A DNA stretch of 50,575 bases from positions 1 to 50,575 of the forward strand of contig JAJRUH010000031.1 in the NCBI GenBank assembly GCA_024277895.1, written 5' to 3'. Positions 1 to 8,236 of this stretch are shown one piece after another. How positions within the stretch are numbered: the first letter of the stretch is position 1; every line of letters begins with the position of its first letter. This stretch comes from Bacteroidota bacterium. GTDB lineage: Bacteria; Bacteroidota; Bacteroidia; Bacteroidales; JAADGE01. The position numbers and the translations under genes were made by a program. Under the pieces are notes generated by a model. The model searched no databases. It was not told where the DNA came from and worked only from the letters and a program-made list of their open reading frames with translations.

Positions 1-162
1 ACCGGTTCCAGCGGCATAGGTAATTATCACGGCTACACCGGATTTGAAACATTTTCACATTTTAAAAGCATACTTAAAAAACCGTTTTGGTACGAACCGA
101 ATATGAAATATGCTCCTTATTCCGAAAAAAAACGTAAAATTCTGAAATTTTTAATTGAATAG
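1..162 (+). CDS. Aldehyde dehydrogenase, class 3-like (C-terminal fragment)
   Basis: This is the last 53 codons of a gene that begins outside the window and ends at TAG 160-162. The reading frame contains the segment SSGIGNYHGYTGFETFSH, which matches the C-terminal signature of class 3 (ALDH3, fatty or aromatic) aldehyde dehydrogenases, where a G-(M/I)-G-x-YHG loop and an F-(D/E)-TFSH motif precede the oligomerisation tail. These enzymes oxidise aldehydes to carboxylic acids with NAD(P)+. A basic tail rich in Lys follows. The catalytic Cys and the cofactor domain are not in the window, so activity cannot be judged. The acyltransferase downstream starts 78 nt later on the same strand, so the two could be co-transcribed and share a role in lipid metabolism; that link is inference. 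Confidence 0.85.
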   Translation, partial: TGSSGIGNYHGYTGFETFSHFKSILKKPFWYEPNMKYAPYSEKKRKILKFLIE

Positions 163-240
163 AATATATTCTTCTTAAAAAAAGTTAAAAAACTTCTGTA
201 TTTTTTAAGTTATTGTAAATTCGCAGGTATTTTTTAAAAT

Positions 241-1050
241 ATGTCAATTTTCAAAGAAAATATTTTCGGTCAGAAATTATTCTTCAAGCGGTTTTTAATC
301 AGACTGTTAGGATATATTTCTCATCGCAGATACAATAAATTTAACAGATTGAATATCGAAGGTTCTGAAATTATCAGAAACTTACCCGATTCCGGAGTAT
401 TATTTGTTTCAAATCACCAAACTTATTTTGCTGATGTTGCTGCAATGCTGCATGTTTTTAACGCTTCATTAACCGGGAATATTGACAATTTGAAAAAACC
501 TTTAAAATACCTTCGAAAACCGAAATTGAATATTTATTTTGTGGCTGCATCCGAAACAATGAAAAAAGGTATTTTACCTCGATTGTTTGCTTACGGCGGA
601 GCAATAACCGTTCAAAGAACCTGGCGAGAAAAAGGAAAAGAAATAAAACGTCCGGTTAATACTTCCGATACGGAGCAAATAGGAAAAGCATTAGAAGAAG
701 GTTGGGTTATTTCTTTTCCGCAAGGTACTGTAAAACCTTGGATGCCTATAAGAAAAGGAACTGCACACATTATTAAAAATTATAAACCGGTTGTAATTCC
801 CATTGTAATCGACGGTTTCAGACGTTCTTTTGATAAAAAAGGATTATTTATTAAGAAAAAAGGTATTCTGCAGTCAATGGTAATTAAAAAACCTCTGAAT
901 ATTGATTACGAAAACGAAAGCATTGAAGAAATTGTTGAAAAAATTTTCTTTGCCATTGAACAACATCCGTCATTCTTAGAGTCTATTCCGCCTGAAATTC
1001 TGAAAAGAATGGAAGAATTAAATAAGAAACGTGATTTTTGGGAATATTAA
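241..1050 (+). CDS. PlsC-family 1-acylglycerol-3-phosphate acyltransferase
   Basis: The 269-aa protein has the blocks of the PlsC/LPLAT glycerolipid acyltransferase family: SNHQTYFAD (residues 57-65, catalytic His59 and Asp65), GGAITVQR near 119 (motif II position), FPQGT 159-163 (motif III, usually FPEGT) and VVIPIVI at 184 (motif IV). The family transfers an acyl chain from acyl-ACP or acyl-CoA to lysophosphatidate or a related acceptor at the inner membrane face. The usual catalytic spacing is H-x4-D; here it is H-x5-D, and motif III has Gln for Glu. The same pattern is, as I recall, common in Bacteroidota homologues, so it is probably a lineage feature rather than decay. It converges on typA, 35 nt away. 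Acceptor specificity cannot be read from the sequence. Confidence 0.85.
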   Translation: MSIFKENIFGQKLFFKRFLIRLLGYISHRRYNKFNRLNIEGSEIIRNLPDSGVLFVSNHQTYFADVAAMLHVFNASLTGNIDNLKKPLKYLRKPKLNIYFVAASETMKKGILPRLFAYGGAITVQRTWREKGKEIKRPVNTSDTEQIGKALEEGWVISFPQGTVKPWMPIRKGTAHIIKNYKPVVIPIVIDGFRRSFDKKGLFIKKKGILQSMVIKKPLNIDYENESIEEIVEKIFFAIEQHPSFLESIPPEILKRMEELNKKRDFWEY

Positions 1051-1085
1051 TTTAAAAAACGCTTTATCTCAACTTTTCATTTTTC

Positions 1086-2894
1086 TCAGTCTTTTCTTTC
1101 GGAACGTTTTCGGGCATGTTCATCCAAAATAATTTTCCTCAGTCGTATTGATTTAGGAGTAACTTCAATGTATTCATCTTTTTTAATGTATTCCATACAT
1201 TGTTCCAATGAAAATTTTATTGCCGGTGCAATGGAAGATTTATCATCTGTTCCGGCTGCTCTGACATTACTTTGTTTTTTAGTTTTTGTAATATTAACCA
1301 AAATATCATCATCACGAGTATTTTCGCCTATGACTTGTCCGGCATAAACGTCTTCTCCCGGATCAACAAAAAAACGACCTCTGTCTTGTAATTTATCTAT
1401 TGCATAAGGAATTGAAGTTCCTGTATGCATTGTAATTAACGATCCTTTTTTACGAGTTTCAATATTACCTTTCCACGGTTCGAATCCTTTAAATCGGTGT
1501 GCCGAAATAGCCTCGCCTTCACTTACGGTTAATATTGAGTTGGACATTCCGATTAGTCCCCTTGCCGGAATAGAAAATTCCAGATGCATTCTGTCATTTT
1601 TGTTCTCCATATTAACAATTTCACCTTTCCGTTTTGTAACAATTTCAATCACTTTTCCGGAAAACGTTTCGGGAACCTGAATGGTAAGTAATTCAATCGG
1701 TTCACATTTCACACCGTTAATTTCCTTTGTAATTACCTGCGGTTGACCAAGTTGGAATTCGTAGCCTTCGCGACGCATCGTTTCTATTAAAATTGATAAA
1801 TGCAAAATTCCTCTTCCGTAAACTAAAAATTTATCGGCAGAATCCGTATCTTCAACACGCAGCGCTAAGTTTTTTTCAATTTCCTTATACAAACGATCTC
1901 TTAAATGCCTCGAAGTAACATATTTTCCTTCTTTCCCGAAAAATGGCGAAGTGTTAATTGTGAACAACATACTCATGGTAGGTTCGTCAACTTTACGAAA
2001 TTTTAATCCTTCGGGATTATCAATATCCGTAAAAGTATCTCCTATATCAAAACTGTCGGGTCCCAGTATTGCACAAATTTCACCGGTTTCTAATTTTGAA
2101 TGTTTTATTTTTTCTTTACCCAATCCTTCAAAACAGTATAATTCTTTAACTTCTGATTTTTCAATACTGCCGTCTTTTTTTACAACGGCTATTTTTTGTC
2201 CCGGTTCAATACTTCCTCTTGTAATTCTGCCTACGGCAATTCTTCCGAGATAGGAAGAATAATCTAATGATGTTACCTGCATTTGAAACGGCCCTTCTTT
2301 TTTCTCGGATGCCGGTATATGTTCAATAATAACGTCTAATAAATAACTGACATCCGTTGCCGGTTTACGCCAATCATCAGACATCCATCCTTGTTTTGAC
2401 GAACCGTAAACAACAGGAAAATCCAATTGATCTTCTGTGGCATTTAAACTGAACATTAAATCAAAAACATCCTCATAAACTTCTTCCGGAGTACAATTCG
2501 GTTTATCCACTTTATTAATTACTACAATTGGTTTTAATCCGAGTTCAATTGCTTTCTGCAAAACAAATCGTGTTTGCGGCATCGGACCTTCAAAGGCATC
2601 AACCAATAATATGACACCGTCGGCCATATTCAACACACGTTCAACTTCTCCTCCGAAATCCGAGTGCCCGGGAGTATCAATAATGTTAATTTTAACGTCT
2701 TTATATCTTACCGAAACATTTTTTGATAAAATGGTAATCCCTCTTTCGCGCTCCAAGTCGTTGGAATCAAGTATTAAATCTTTAACTTCCTGATTATCCC
2801 TGAATAGTTTAACCTGATGTAATATTCTGTCAACCAGTGTGGTTTTCCCGTGATCAACGTGAGCAATAATTGCTATATTTCTTATATTTTGCAT
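1086..2894 (-). CDS. typA: Ribosome-associated GTPase TypA/BipA
   Basis: Translational GTPase of the TypA/BipA family, related to EF-G, which binds the 70S ribosome and helps ribosome assembly and stress or low-temperature growth. From the chosen start ([10 protein letters not shown]) the protein is 602 aa, the normal family length. Visible motifs are G1 AHVDHGKT (11-18), a switch I segment RERGITI, G3 DTPGH, G4 NKVD and a C-terminal TypA domain ending in a Lys/Arg-rich tail. The frame stays open for 29 codons further upstream, but that extension is hydrophobic and unlike the family, and the predicted promoter -7 box (2917-2924) lies inside it, so ATG at 2892-2894 is the start. The gene follows ilvE on the same strand but has its own promoter and is separated from it by a terminator. 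Confidence 0.97.
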   Translation of the reverse strand: MQNIRNIAIIAHVDHGKTTLVDRILHQVKLFRDNQEVKDLILDSNDLERERGITILSKNVSVRYKDVKINIIDTPGHSDFGGEVERVLNMADGVILLVDAFEGPMPQTRFVLQKAIELGLKPIVVINKVDKPNCTPEEVYEDVFDLMFSLNATEDQLDFPVVYGSSKQGWMSDDWRKPATDVSYLLDVIIEHIPASEKKEGPFQMQVTSLDYSSYLGRIAVGRITRGSIEPGQKIAVVKKDGSIEKSEVKELYCFEGLGKEKIKHSKLETGEICAILGPDSFDIGDTFTDIDNPEGLKFRKVDEPTMSMLFTINTSPFFGKEGKYVTSRHLRDRLYKEIEKNLALRVEDTDSADKFLVYGRGILHLSILIETMRREGYEFQLGQPQVITKEINGVKCEPIELLTIQVPETFSGKVIEIVTKRKGEIVNMENKNDRMHLEFSIPARGLIGMSNSILTVSEGEAISAHRFKGFEPWKGNIETRKKGSLITMHTGTSIPYAIDKLQDRGRFFVDPGEDVYAGQVIGENTRDDDILVNITKTKKQSNVRAAGTDDKSSIAPAIKFSLEQCMEYIKKDEYIEVTPKSIRLRKIILDEHARKRSERKD

Positions 2895-2916
2895 TCTTTC
2901 CGAATTAAAAAGTCTG

Positions 2917-2947
2917 CAAATGTAAGACTTGAAACGAAACAAACAAA
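2917..2947 (-). promoter_or_regulatory. Promoter of typA (Bacteroidota type)
   Basis: Read on the minus strand the site is TTTG (2947-2944), 19 nt, TACATTTG (2924-2917), a perfect match to the Bacteroidota TTTG / TAnnTTTG consensus. The -7 box ends 22 nt upstream of the typA ATG. The -33 box overlaps the distal arm of the ilvE terminator. Confidence 0.8.
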
Positions 2948-2973
2948 AAAAGAGACAGCAAAGTCCCTTTTTT
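2946..2973 (-). terminator. Rho-independent terminator of ilvE
   Basis: On the minus strand, GGGAC, a six-base loop TTTGCT and GTCTC form a stem (one G-T pair) flanked by an A-run and followed by a T-run, about 25 nt after the ilvE stop codon. Confidence 0.75.
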
Positions 2974-2996
2974 ATTTTCAAAACTTGATAAAATTA

Positions 2997-4010
2997 CTAT
3001 TCAACAATTTCAACCCAGCCGAAAATATCTTCTTCATCTCCGGTTTGAATTGCTTGTAATTTTTCATATAATCGTGTAGAAATTTTTCCCGGCTTATTAC
3101 CGTAGGTATAAATTTTCCCGTTTTCAGTATCGGTTATTTTGTTAATCGGGCTTATTACTGCTGCTGTTCCGCAGGCACCGACTTCTTCAAATGTTTCTAA
3201 TTCTTTTAATTCTACTTTCCGTCGCTCTGTTTTTAATCCCATATGTTCGGCTAAAGTAATTAAACTTTTATTTGTAATTGACGGTAAAATAGAATCAGAT
3301 CTCGGTGTGATATATGTATTATTTTTTATCCCGAAAAAATTAGCCGGTCCGCATTCATCAATATATTTCTTTTCTCGTGCATCTAAATATAAAACATTTG
3401 CATAGCCGTTATCATGGGCTTTTTTAATAGAAGCTAAACTTGCAGCATAATTTCCGCCGACTTTAAATTTTCCTGTTCCGAGAGGAGCGGCACGATCGTA
3501 TTCTCGGGTAATCAACATTGAAACAGGACTGAATCCGTCTTTAAAATAAGGACCTACCGGAGTAACAAATATAATCAGCAAATATTCATTTGCAGGTTTC
3601 ACTCCTACTTGCGGTCCTGTTCCGAATAATACATGTCTTATATATAACGATGCACCTTTTCCGTACGGCGGTATAAACCGTTGATTTTTTCTGATAACCT
3701 TTTTTACCATTTTTTTAAATAAATCAATCGGTACTTCTGGCATTAAAATTCCTTTTGCAGAACTTTGAAGTCGTTTTGCATTTTCTTCCCATCGAAATAA
3801 TCGCACTTTTCCGTCTTTTCCTTTAAATGCTTTTAAGCCTTCAAATGCTTCTTGTCCGTAATGTAATGCTGTAGCGGCCATATGTATTGAAACATTTTCG
3901 GAAGAACTTACTTCAATTTTTCCCCATTCTCCGTTTCTGTAGTAACATCTGACATTATAGTCGGTTTTAATATACCCGAAACCTATATCATTCCAATTTA
4001 TCGTTTCCAT
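2997..4010 (-). CDS. ilvE: Branched-chain amino acid aminotransferase
   Basis: PLP-dependent fold-type IV aminotransferase of the BCAT family (337 aa), which catalyses the last step of Leu/Ile/Val synthesis or the first step of their breakdown, using 2-oxoglutarate/glutamate. The PLP lysine is Lys183 in KFKVGGNYAA. Other family blocks are HYGQEAFEGLKAF (50-62), SLYIRHVLFG (121-130) and DECGPANFFG. The start METINWNDIGFGYIK is chosen because family members begin close to this sequence; the 34 codons upstream encode an unrelated hydrophobic stretch that contains the predicted -7 box. An independent promoter precedes it and a terminator follows it, so it appears to be a single-gene unit. Confidence 0.95.
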   Translation of the reverse strand: METINWNDIGFGYIKTDYNVRCYYRNGEWGKIEVSSSENVSIHMAATALHYGQEAFEGLKAFKGKDGKVRLFRWEENAKRLQSSAKGILMPEVPIDLFKKMVKKVIRKNQRFIPPYGKGASLYIRHVLFGTGPQVGVKPANEYLLIIFVTPVGPYFKDGFSPVSMLITREYDRAAPLGTGKFKVGGNYAASLASIKKAHDNGYANVLYLDAREKKYIDECGPANFFGIKNNTYITPRSDSILPSITNKSLITLAEHMGLKTERRKVELKELETFEEVGACGTAAVISPINKITDTENGKIYTYGNKPGKISTRLYEKLQAIQTGDEEDIFGWVEIVE

Positions 4011-4053
4011 ATAAGAAAAGTTTAATATGTAATTTAATGAAAATTTTATATTG

Positions 4054-4083
4054 CAAAAATACAAAAAAATAAAGCATATCAAA
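4054..4083 (-). promoter_or_regulatory. Promoter of ilvE
   Basis: Minus-strand TTTG (4083-4080), 18 nt, TATTTTTG (4061-4054). The -7 box ends 43 nt before the ilvE ATG at 4010, which supports the shorter start. Confidence 0.65.
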
Positions 4084-4097
4084 CAATGTTTAAAAAC

Positions 4098-4130
4098 AAA
4101 AAGGTTTTGCAATCAGGCAAAACCTTTTTT
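4098..4130 (-). terminator. Terminator of the cyclase-HD gene
   Basis: A perfect 13-bp stem (4098-4110 with 4117-4129; AAGGTTTTGC and its complement) with a 6-nt loop begins 2 nt past the stop codon of the cyclase gene and ends in a T-run on the minus strand. Confidence 0.88.
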
Positions 4131-4131
4131 G

Positions 4132-5544
4132 TTAATCTTCGGTAATAAGTGATTTAATGCGTTCAATTTGAACCTCTTTATTCACTGTCCGCATTTGTCG
4201 TGCAGTTTTGGTAAAATATTGGTGGACAGATAAAAATTTTACCTGTAATTTATTCCAATCGTTAAAAGATCCGATAAGTCCCTGAACTTTTAGTTCTTGA
4301 TATAAAGCATCAGAAACCGGAATCATATCACGACGTCCCAGATAATCCAAATCTGCATCAGCAATAATTTTTTGTAAAAGGGTTTTCGGTTGAGGCGGTA
4401 ATTTTGTTGCCATAATAATTCCCTGAATGGTTTCAATTTGTTCCTTATCATAACCGAAATCATGTAATATTTTTGCAGCTATTTTACATCCTCTTTCTTC
4501 GTGATCAACAGCACCCGCAATTTGCCCGAAATCATGAAATAATGCAGCTGTTTTTAACAGTAACATTTCTTCTTCGTTAACACCTTCGCCGTAACCGATA
4601 ATTTCAACGCCGATAGTAACATCAATCGTATGTTTGTAATTATGATAGTATAAATGTTTCGGCAACTCACGTTCTAAACGGTCTAAAACATAATCATTTA
4701 AATCTTCAAATTTTATAATTTGAAATTTTGTTCGAAATGCTTTATTCGGAATTTTTCCTCTTCCGTCAACTGACAAATCCGGTCTGTAGCCTTTTACCAT
4801 ATATACAGGCACATCACCTTTGTATTTTACGGGCATTTTTAATCTGAATTCACAAGCAAAAAACTCTTTAATAAATTCATATGTCATACCCGAAACACTT
4901 ATTTCTGAGGGGTTACAAGCAGATTCAATACGACTGGCAATATTTGCAGTATCTCCTTTTATATCATAAGATATTTTTCTTTTTCCGGAGACAACGGCTG
5001 TTACGGGTCCTGTATGAACACCAAATGTTAAATCCCAAATTTTACGATTGTTTTTTTTCGATTCTGCCTGAAGATTTTTTAAATAATCCTGCATTTCCAA
5101 AGCAGCCATAATCACCTCAATCGGATTTGTCCTGTTTTTTTTCGGTATTCCTCCGGCACACATATAAGTATCTCCGATAGATTTTACTTTTTGAAGATTA
5201 TTGCGAGCAACAACTTCATCAAATTGAAAAAAGAAACTGTCTAATTCATCAATCAATGCCTCTGCATTCTGTTCTTTTGACAACTGCGTAAAACCTTTAA
5301 TGTCAGAGAACATAACCGTAACCATCTTATATCTTAAAGATGAAGTTTTTTTCACCTTTTTGTCCATTTGTTTTTTAGCATCTGCAGGCAAAAAAGAAAG
5401 CATTTCCTGCTGACGATCGTTCTCTTCTCTTAATTGTTCATTTTGTTCAACTAATTCAGAATTAAGCTTTTCTAATGCTTCAATTCGTTCTTTAAGAACT
5501 TGTATTTCATTTATTAACTTTTTTAAATCGTCACTACCGCTCAT
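4132..5544 (-). CDS. Class III nucleotidyl cyclase fused to an HD domain
   Basis: The 470-aa soluble protein has three parts: an N-terminal coiled coil (about 5-60, heptad Leu/Glu/Lys), a class III adenylate/guanylate cyclase domain (about 70-250), and an HD-type metal-dependent phosphohydrolase domain (about 285-445). The cyclase keeps both metal aspartates (Asp81 in FSDIKGFT, Asp125 in SIGDTY), the adenine-selecting pair Lys121 and Asp194, and the transition-state pair Asn201 and Arg205 in NIASR, so it should make cAMP rather than cGMP. The HD part shows YHNYKHT (His301/His305), LFHDFG (His337-Asp338) and ADADLDYLG (Asp396/398). An active HD domain could degrade a nucleotide or cyclic nucleotide; its substrate is unknown. 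No transmembrane or signal sequence is seen. The gene is monocistronic. Confidence 0.88.
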   Translation of the reverse strand: MSGSDDLKKLINEIQVLKERIEALEKLNSELVEQNEQLREENDRQQEMLSFLPADAKKQMDKKVKKTSSLRYKMVTVMFSDIKGFTQLSKEQNAEALIDELDSFFFQFDEVVARNNLQKVKSIGDTYMCAGGIPKKNRTNPIEVIMAALEMQDYLKNLQAESKKNNRKIWDLTFGVHTGPVTAVVSGKRKISYDIKGDTANIASRIESACNPSEISVSGMTYEFIKEFFACEFRLKMPVKYKGDVPVYMVKGYRPDLSVDGRGKIPNKAFRTKFQIIKFEDLNDYVLDRLERELPKHLYYHNYKHTIDVTIGVEIIGYGEGVNEEEMLLLKTAALFHDFGQIAGAVDHEERGCKIAAKILHDFGYDKEQIETIQGIIMATKLPPQPKTLLQKIIADADLDYLGRRDMIPVSDALYQELKVQGLIGSFNDWNKLQVKFLSVHQYFTKTARQMRTVNKEVQIERIKSLITED

Positions 5545-5651
5545 TGAATGTAAAATTTACTGTTTAAAGGATTGTAAAAATATATAAAAAAGCGGAATAT
5601 TTCAATTTTATTTGGTTTAATATACTTTATCATTGATAAAATGACAAAATA

Positions 5652-5683
5652 CTTGAATATTCCGATAATTATTATTAAATTTG
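5652..5683 (+). promoter_or_regulatory. Promoter of the universal stress protein gene
   Basis: CTTG (5652-5655; consensus TTTG), 20 nt, TAAATTTG (5676-5683), 29 nt before the ATG at 5713. Confidence 0.55.
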
Positions 5684-5712
5684 AAGTTTGAATATCATAA
5701 CTGTTTAATATT

Positions 5713-6534
5713 ATGAACAATAACAGACCTATTATAATTCCTTGGGATTTCTCAAAATTAGCAGAATTTGCTTTACAATATGCTGAAAAATTCGCAAAAA
5801 AAATTAATTGTGATATTATTTTACTGCACATCGTAAAAAAAACTGCGGATATTGAACAGGCAACAGAAAAAATGAATGCTGCGGTTGAAGAACATCTTGA
5901 GAAATATGGTATCAAACCAAAATTTGTTGTGATAGAAGGAAGTATTTTTACAGATATAAACAAGTTTATTGAAGATGAAAATGCTCTGTTTGCAATAATG
6001 GGTACACACGGAATTAAAGGGATGCAAAAATTTACGGGAAGCTGGGCTTTGAAAGTTATTATAGGTTCCGAAGCACCCTTTATTGTTGTACAAGATTCTC
6101 CCGGTTCTGACACAATGAATAATGTTGTTTTCCCTGTAGATTTTAAATTTTCCGAAAAAGAAAAATTGGTCTGGGCTGAATTTCTCTATAAATATTTTAA
6201 CGCAAAGTTCCGCTTATGTTATATAGAATCTTCTGATCCTATTTTTAAAAAGAAGATTATGTCAAATATTATAACTGCCAAAAAATTCCTTACAAGTAAG
6301 GATGTAAATTATGACGTTATAAAACTTGAAGGTAATAATCTGTATGATGAAACACTTATCTTTTCTAAAAAAATAAATGCCGATTTAATTATGATTACAA
6401 CAACAAAAAATATCAGTTTTCATGACTATATGCTCGGTGCTTCAGAGCAAAAAATGATTGCCAACGAAAATAAAATTCCGGTAATGACAATTAACCCCCG
6501 AAAAGACCTAACCAAATTTAAAGGATTTAATTAA
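5713..6534 (+). CDS. Universal stress protein, tandem UspA domains
   Basis: A 273-aa protein made of two UspA-like domains (about 1-128 and 135-268). The first starts with the family pattern IIIPWDFSKLAEFALQYA and has GTHGIKGMQKFTGS (97-110), close to the ATP-binding loop G-2x-G-9x-G(S/T) but one residue shorter. The second domain has TTTKNISFHDYMLGASEQKM in the equivalent place, where the glycine loop is lost, so it is probably a non-binding partner domain. Such proteins act in the cytoplasm under stress or starvation; a specific partner cannot be deduced. It stands alone between divergent and downstream genes, with its own promoter and a weak hairpin after the stop. Confidence 0.85.
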   Translation: MNNNRPIIIPWDFSKLAEFALQYAEKFAKKINCDIILLHIVKKTADIEQATEKMNAAVEEHLEKYGIKPKFVVIEGSIFTDINKFIEDENALFAIMGTHGIKGMQKFTGSWALKVIIGSEAPFIVVQDSPGSDTMNNVVFPVDFKFSEKEKLVWAEFLYKYFNAKFRLCYIESSDPIFKKKIMSNIITAKKFLTSKDVNYDVIKLEGNNLYDETLIFSKKINADLIMITTTKNISFHDYMLGASEQKMIANENKIPVMTINPRKDLTKFKGFN

Positions 6535-6564
6535 AATTCGAATTCATTTATGGAAAATTAATTC

Positions 6565-6600
6565 AGGGCTTCCTTCTATGTGAAGCCTTCATTTATTATT
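6565..6600 (+). terminator. Possible terminator after the universal stress protein gene
   Basis: GGCTTC (6567-6572) and GAAGCC (6582-6587) form a stem with a 9-nt loop, 30 nt after the stop, followed by a T-rich but interrupted tract. Confidence 0.5.
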
Positions 6601-6629
6601 AAAATTATTTCTATAATAAATTACGCCCT

Positions 6630-6661
6630 TCTGATAAAATATCATTAAATTTTTAAATTTG
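6630..6661 (+). promoter_or_regulatory. Promoter of glyS operon
   Basis: TCTG (6630-6633), 20 nt, TAAATTTG (6654-6661). The -7 box is a perfect TAnnTTTG and lies 16 nt before the ATG; the -33 box has one mismatch. The leader would be very short. Confidence 0.5.
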
Positions 6662-6677
6662 CAGCAAAATTAAAACA

Positions 6678-8234
6678 ATGGCAGATACAGATAAATTTAA
6701 AAAAGTTATTGCACACGCAAAAGAATATGGTTTTGTTTTTCAATCAAGCGAAATATATGACGGATTAAGTGCAGTTTATGATTACGGTCAAAACGGTTCG
6801 GAACTGAAAGACAACATCAAACGCGATTGGAAAGATTCAATGGTAAGATTGCATGAAAATATCGTAGGCATAGATTCTGCAATTTTTATGCACCCTACAG
6901 TTTGGAAGGCATCAGGACACGTAGGTGCTTTTAACGACCCCCTTATTGACAATAAAGATTCTAAAAAAAGATACAGAGCCGATGTATTAATAGAAGATTT
7001 TATAGAAAAAATTAATATTAAAATCAATAAAGAAATAGATAAAGCAAAAAAACGCTTCGGCGACAGTTTTGATGAAAAACAATTCCGAGCAACGAACAAT
7101 CGAGTTCTGGAACGTCAAAAAAAGATTGATGAAAATTTAAGTCGTTTTAAAAAAGCTGTTTCTGAAAATAATTTAGCAGAAATTAAGCAAATTATCATTG
7201 ATAATGAGATAACTTGCCCGGTATCCGGCAGTAAAAACTGGACTGATGTTCGTCAGTTCAATTTGATGTTCGACACAAAACTAGGTTCTGTAAGCGAAGA
7301 TGCCGATAAAATTTATTTGCGTCCTGAAACAGCACAAGGAATTTTCGTAAATTACCTTAACGTGCAAAAAACCGGACGAATGAAACTTCCGTTCGGAATT
7401 GCTCAAATCGGAAAAGCATTCAGAAATGAGATTGTTGCCCGACAGTTTATTTTCAGAATGCGCGAATTTGAACAAATGGAAATGCAGTTCTTTATTCGAC
7501 CCGGAGAAGAAGATAAATGGTTCGATTATTGGAAAAACTTAAGAATGCAATGGCATTATATTCTCGGATTAGGCAAAGATAATTATCGTTTTCACGATCA
7601 CGAAAATTTAGCACACTATGCCAAAGCCGCTACTGATATCGAATTTAACTTTCCCTTTGGTTTTAAAGAATTAGAAGGTATTCATTCCCGTACTGATTTT
7701 GATTTATCGCAACATCAAAAATTTTCAGGAAAAAAATTGCAATATTTTGATTCCGAAACTAATTCATCTTATGTTCCTTATGTTATTGAAACATCAATCG
7801 GTGTTGACAGAATGTTTCTTGCCGTACTTTCAACCGCTTTCACGGAAGAAATGATTGAAAAAGAAGACGGAAAAACTGAAATACGTACTGTTTTAAGAAT
7901 TCCTCCCGCTTTGTCACCCGTTAAAGCCGCAATTTTACCTTTGGTAAAAAAAGACGGTTTGCCCGAAAAAGCAGGAGAAGTTCTTAATTTACTGAAATAT
8001 GATTTCAATTGCCAATACGAAGAAAAAGACTCAATAGGAAAAAGATACAGACGGCAAGATGCAATCGGAACACCATTCTGTATAACAATTGATCATAAAA
8101 CATTGAAAGATAATACCGTTACATTAAGATACAGAGACTCAATGAAGCAGGATCGAATAAAAATTGATGATTTGCCTTTACAAATCGATTCGGAAGTTAA
8201 CTTTAAAAATCTGTTTAAACAACTGTCTGTCTGA
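6678..8234 (+). CDS. glyS: Glycyl-tRNA synthetase (alpha2 type, class II)
   Basis: A 518-aa single-chain GlyRS of the homodimeric type, charging tRNA-Gly in the cytoplasm. Class II signatures are motif 2 FRNEIVARQFIFRMREFEQ (starting near residue 248) and motif 3 ETSIGVDRMF (371 onward), with a C-terminal anticodon-binding domain (about 415-515, PVKAAILPLVKKDGLP). The YGF..QSSEIYDGLSAVYDYGQNG opening is characteristic of bacterial/eukaryotic alpha2 GlyRS and differs from the alpha2beta2 GlyQ/GlyS pair, so the symbol glyS (also glyQS) is used in the single-chain sense. An insertion of about 100 residues (Lys/Asp-rich, around 95-180) lies between motif 1 and motif 2, as in other alpha2 enzymes. 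The next gene begins 2 nt after the stop. Confidence 0.96.
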   Translation: MADTDKFKKVIAHAKEYGFVFQSSEIYDGLSAVYDYGQNGSELKDNIKRDWKDSMVRLHENIVGIDSAIFMHPTVWKASGHVGAFNDPLIDNKDSKKRYRADVLIEDFIEKINIKINKEIDKAKKRFGDSFDEKQFRATNNRVLERQKKIDENLSRFKKAVSENNLAEIKQIIIDNEITCPVSGSKNWTDVRQFNLMFDTKLGSVSEDADKIYLRPETAQGIFVNYLNVQKTGRMKLPFGIAQIGKAFRNEIVARQFIFRMREFEQMEMQFFIRPGEEDKWFDYWKNLRMQWHYILGLGKDNYRFHDHENLAHYAKAATDIEFNFPFGFKELEGIHSRTDFDLSQHQKFSGKKLQYFDSETNSSYVPYVIETSIGVDRMFLAVLSTAFTEEMIEKEDGKTEIRTVLRIPPALSPVKAAILPLVKKDGLPEKAGEVLNLLKYDFNCQYEEKDSIGKRYRRQDAIGTPFCITIDHKTLKDNTVTLRYRDSMKQDRIKIDDLPLQIDSEVNFKNLFKQLSV

Positions 8235-8236
8235 TT

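Noticed and set aside
2895-2981. 29-codon N-terminal extension of typA
   Set aside because: Hydrophobic, unlike the family, and contains the promoter -7 box.
4011-4112. 34-codon N-terminal extension of ilvE
   Set aside because: Contains the -7 box of the ilvE promoter and does not resemble the family start; it is not a signal peptide.
5541-6113. 190-codon minus-strand ORF over the universal stress protein gene
   Set aside because: No family resemblance; it lies wholly antisense to a conserved UspA gene and reflects its codon pattern.
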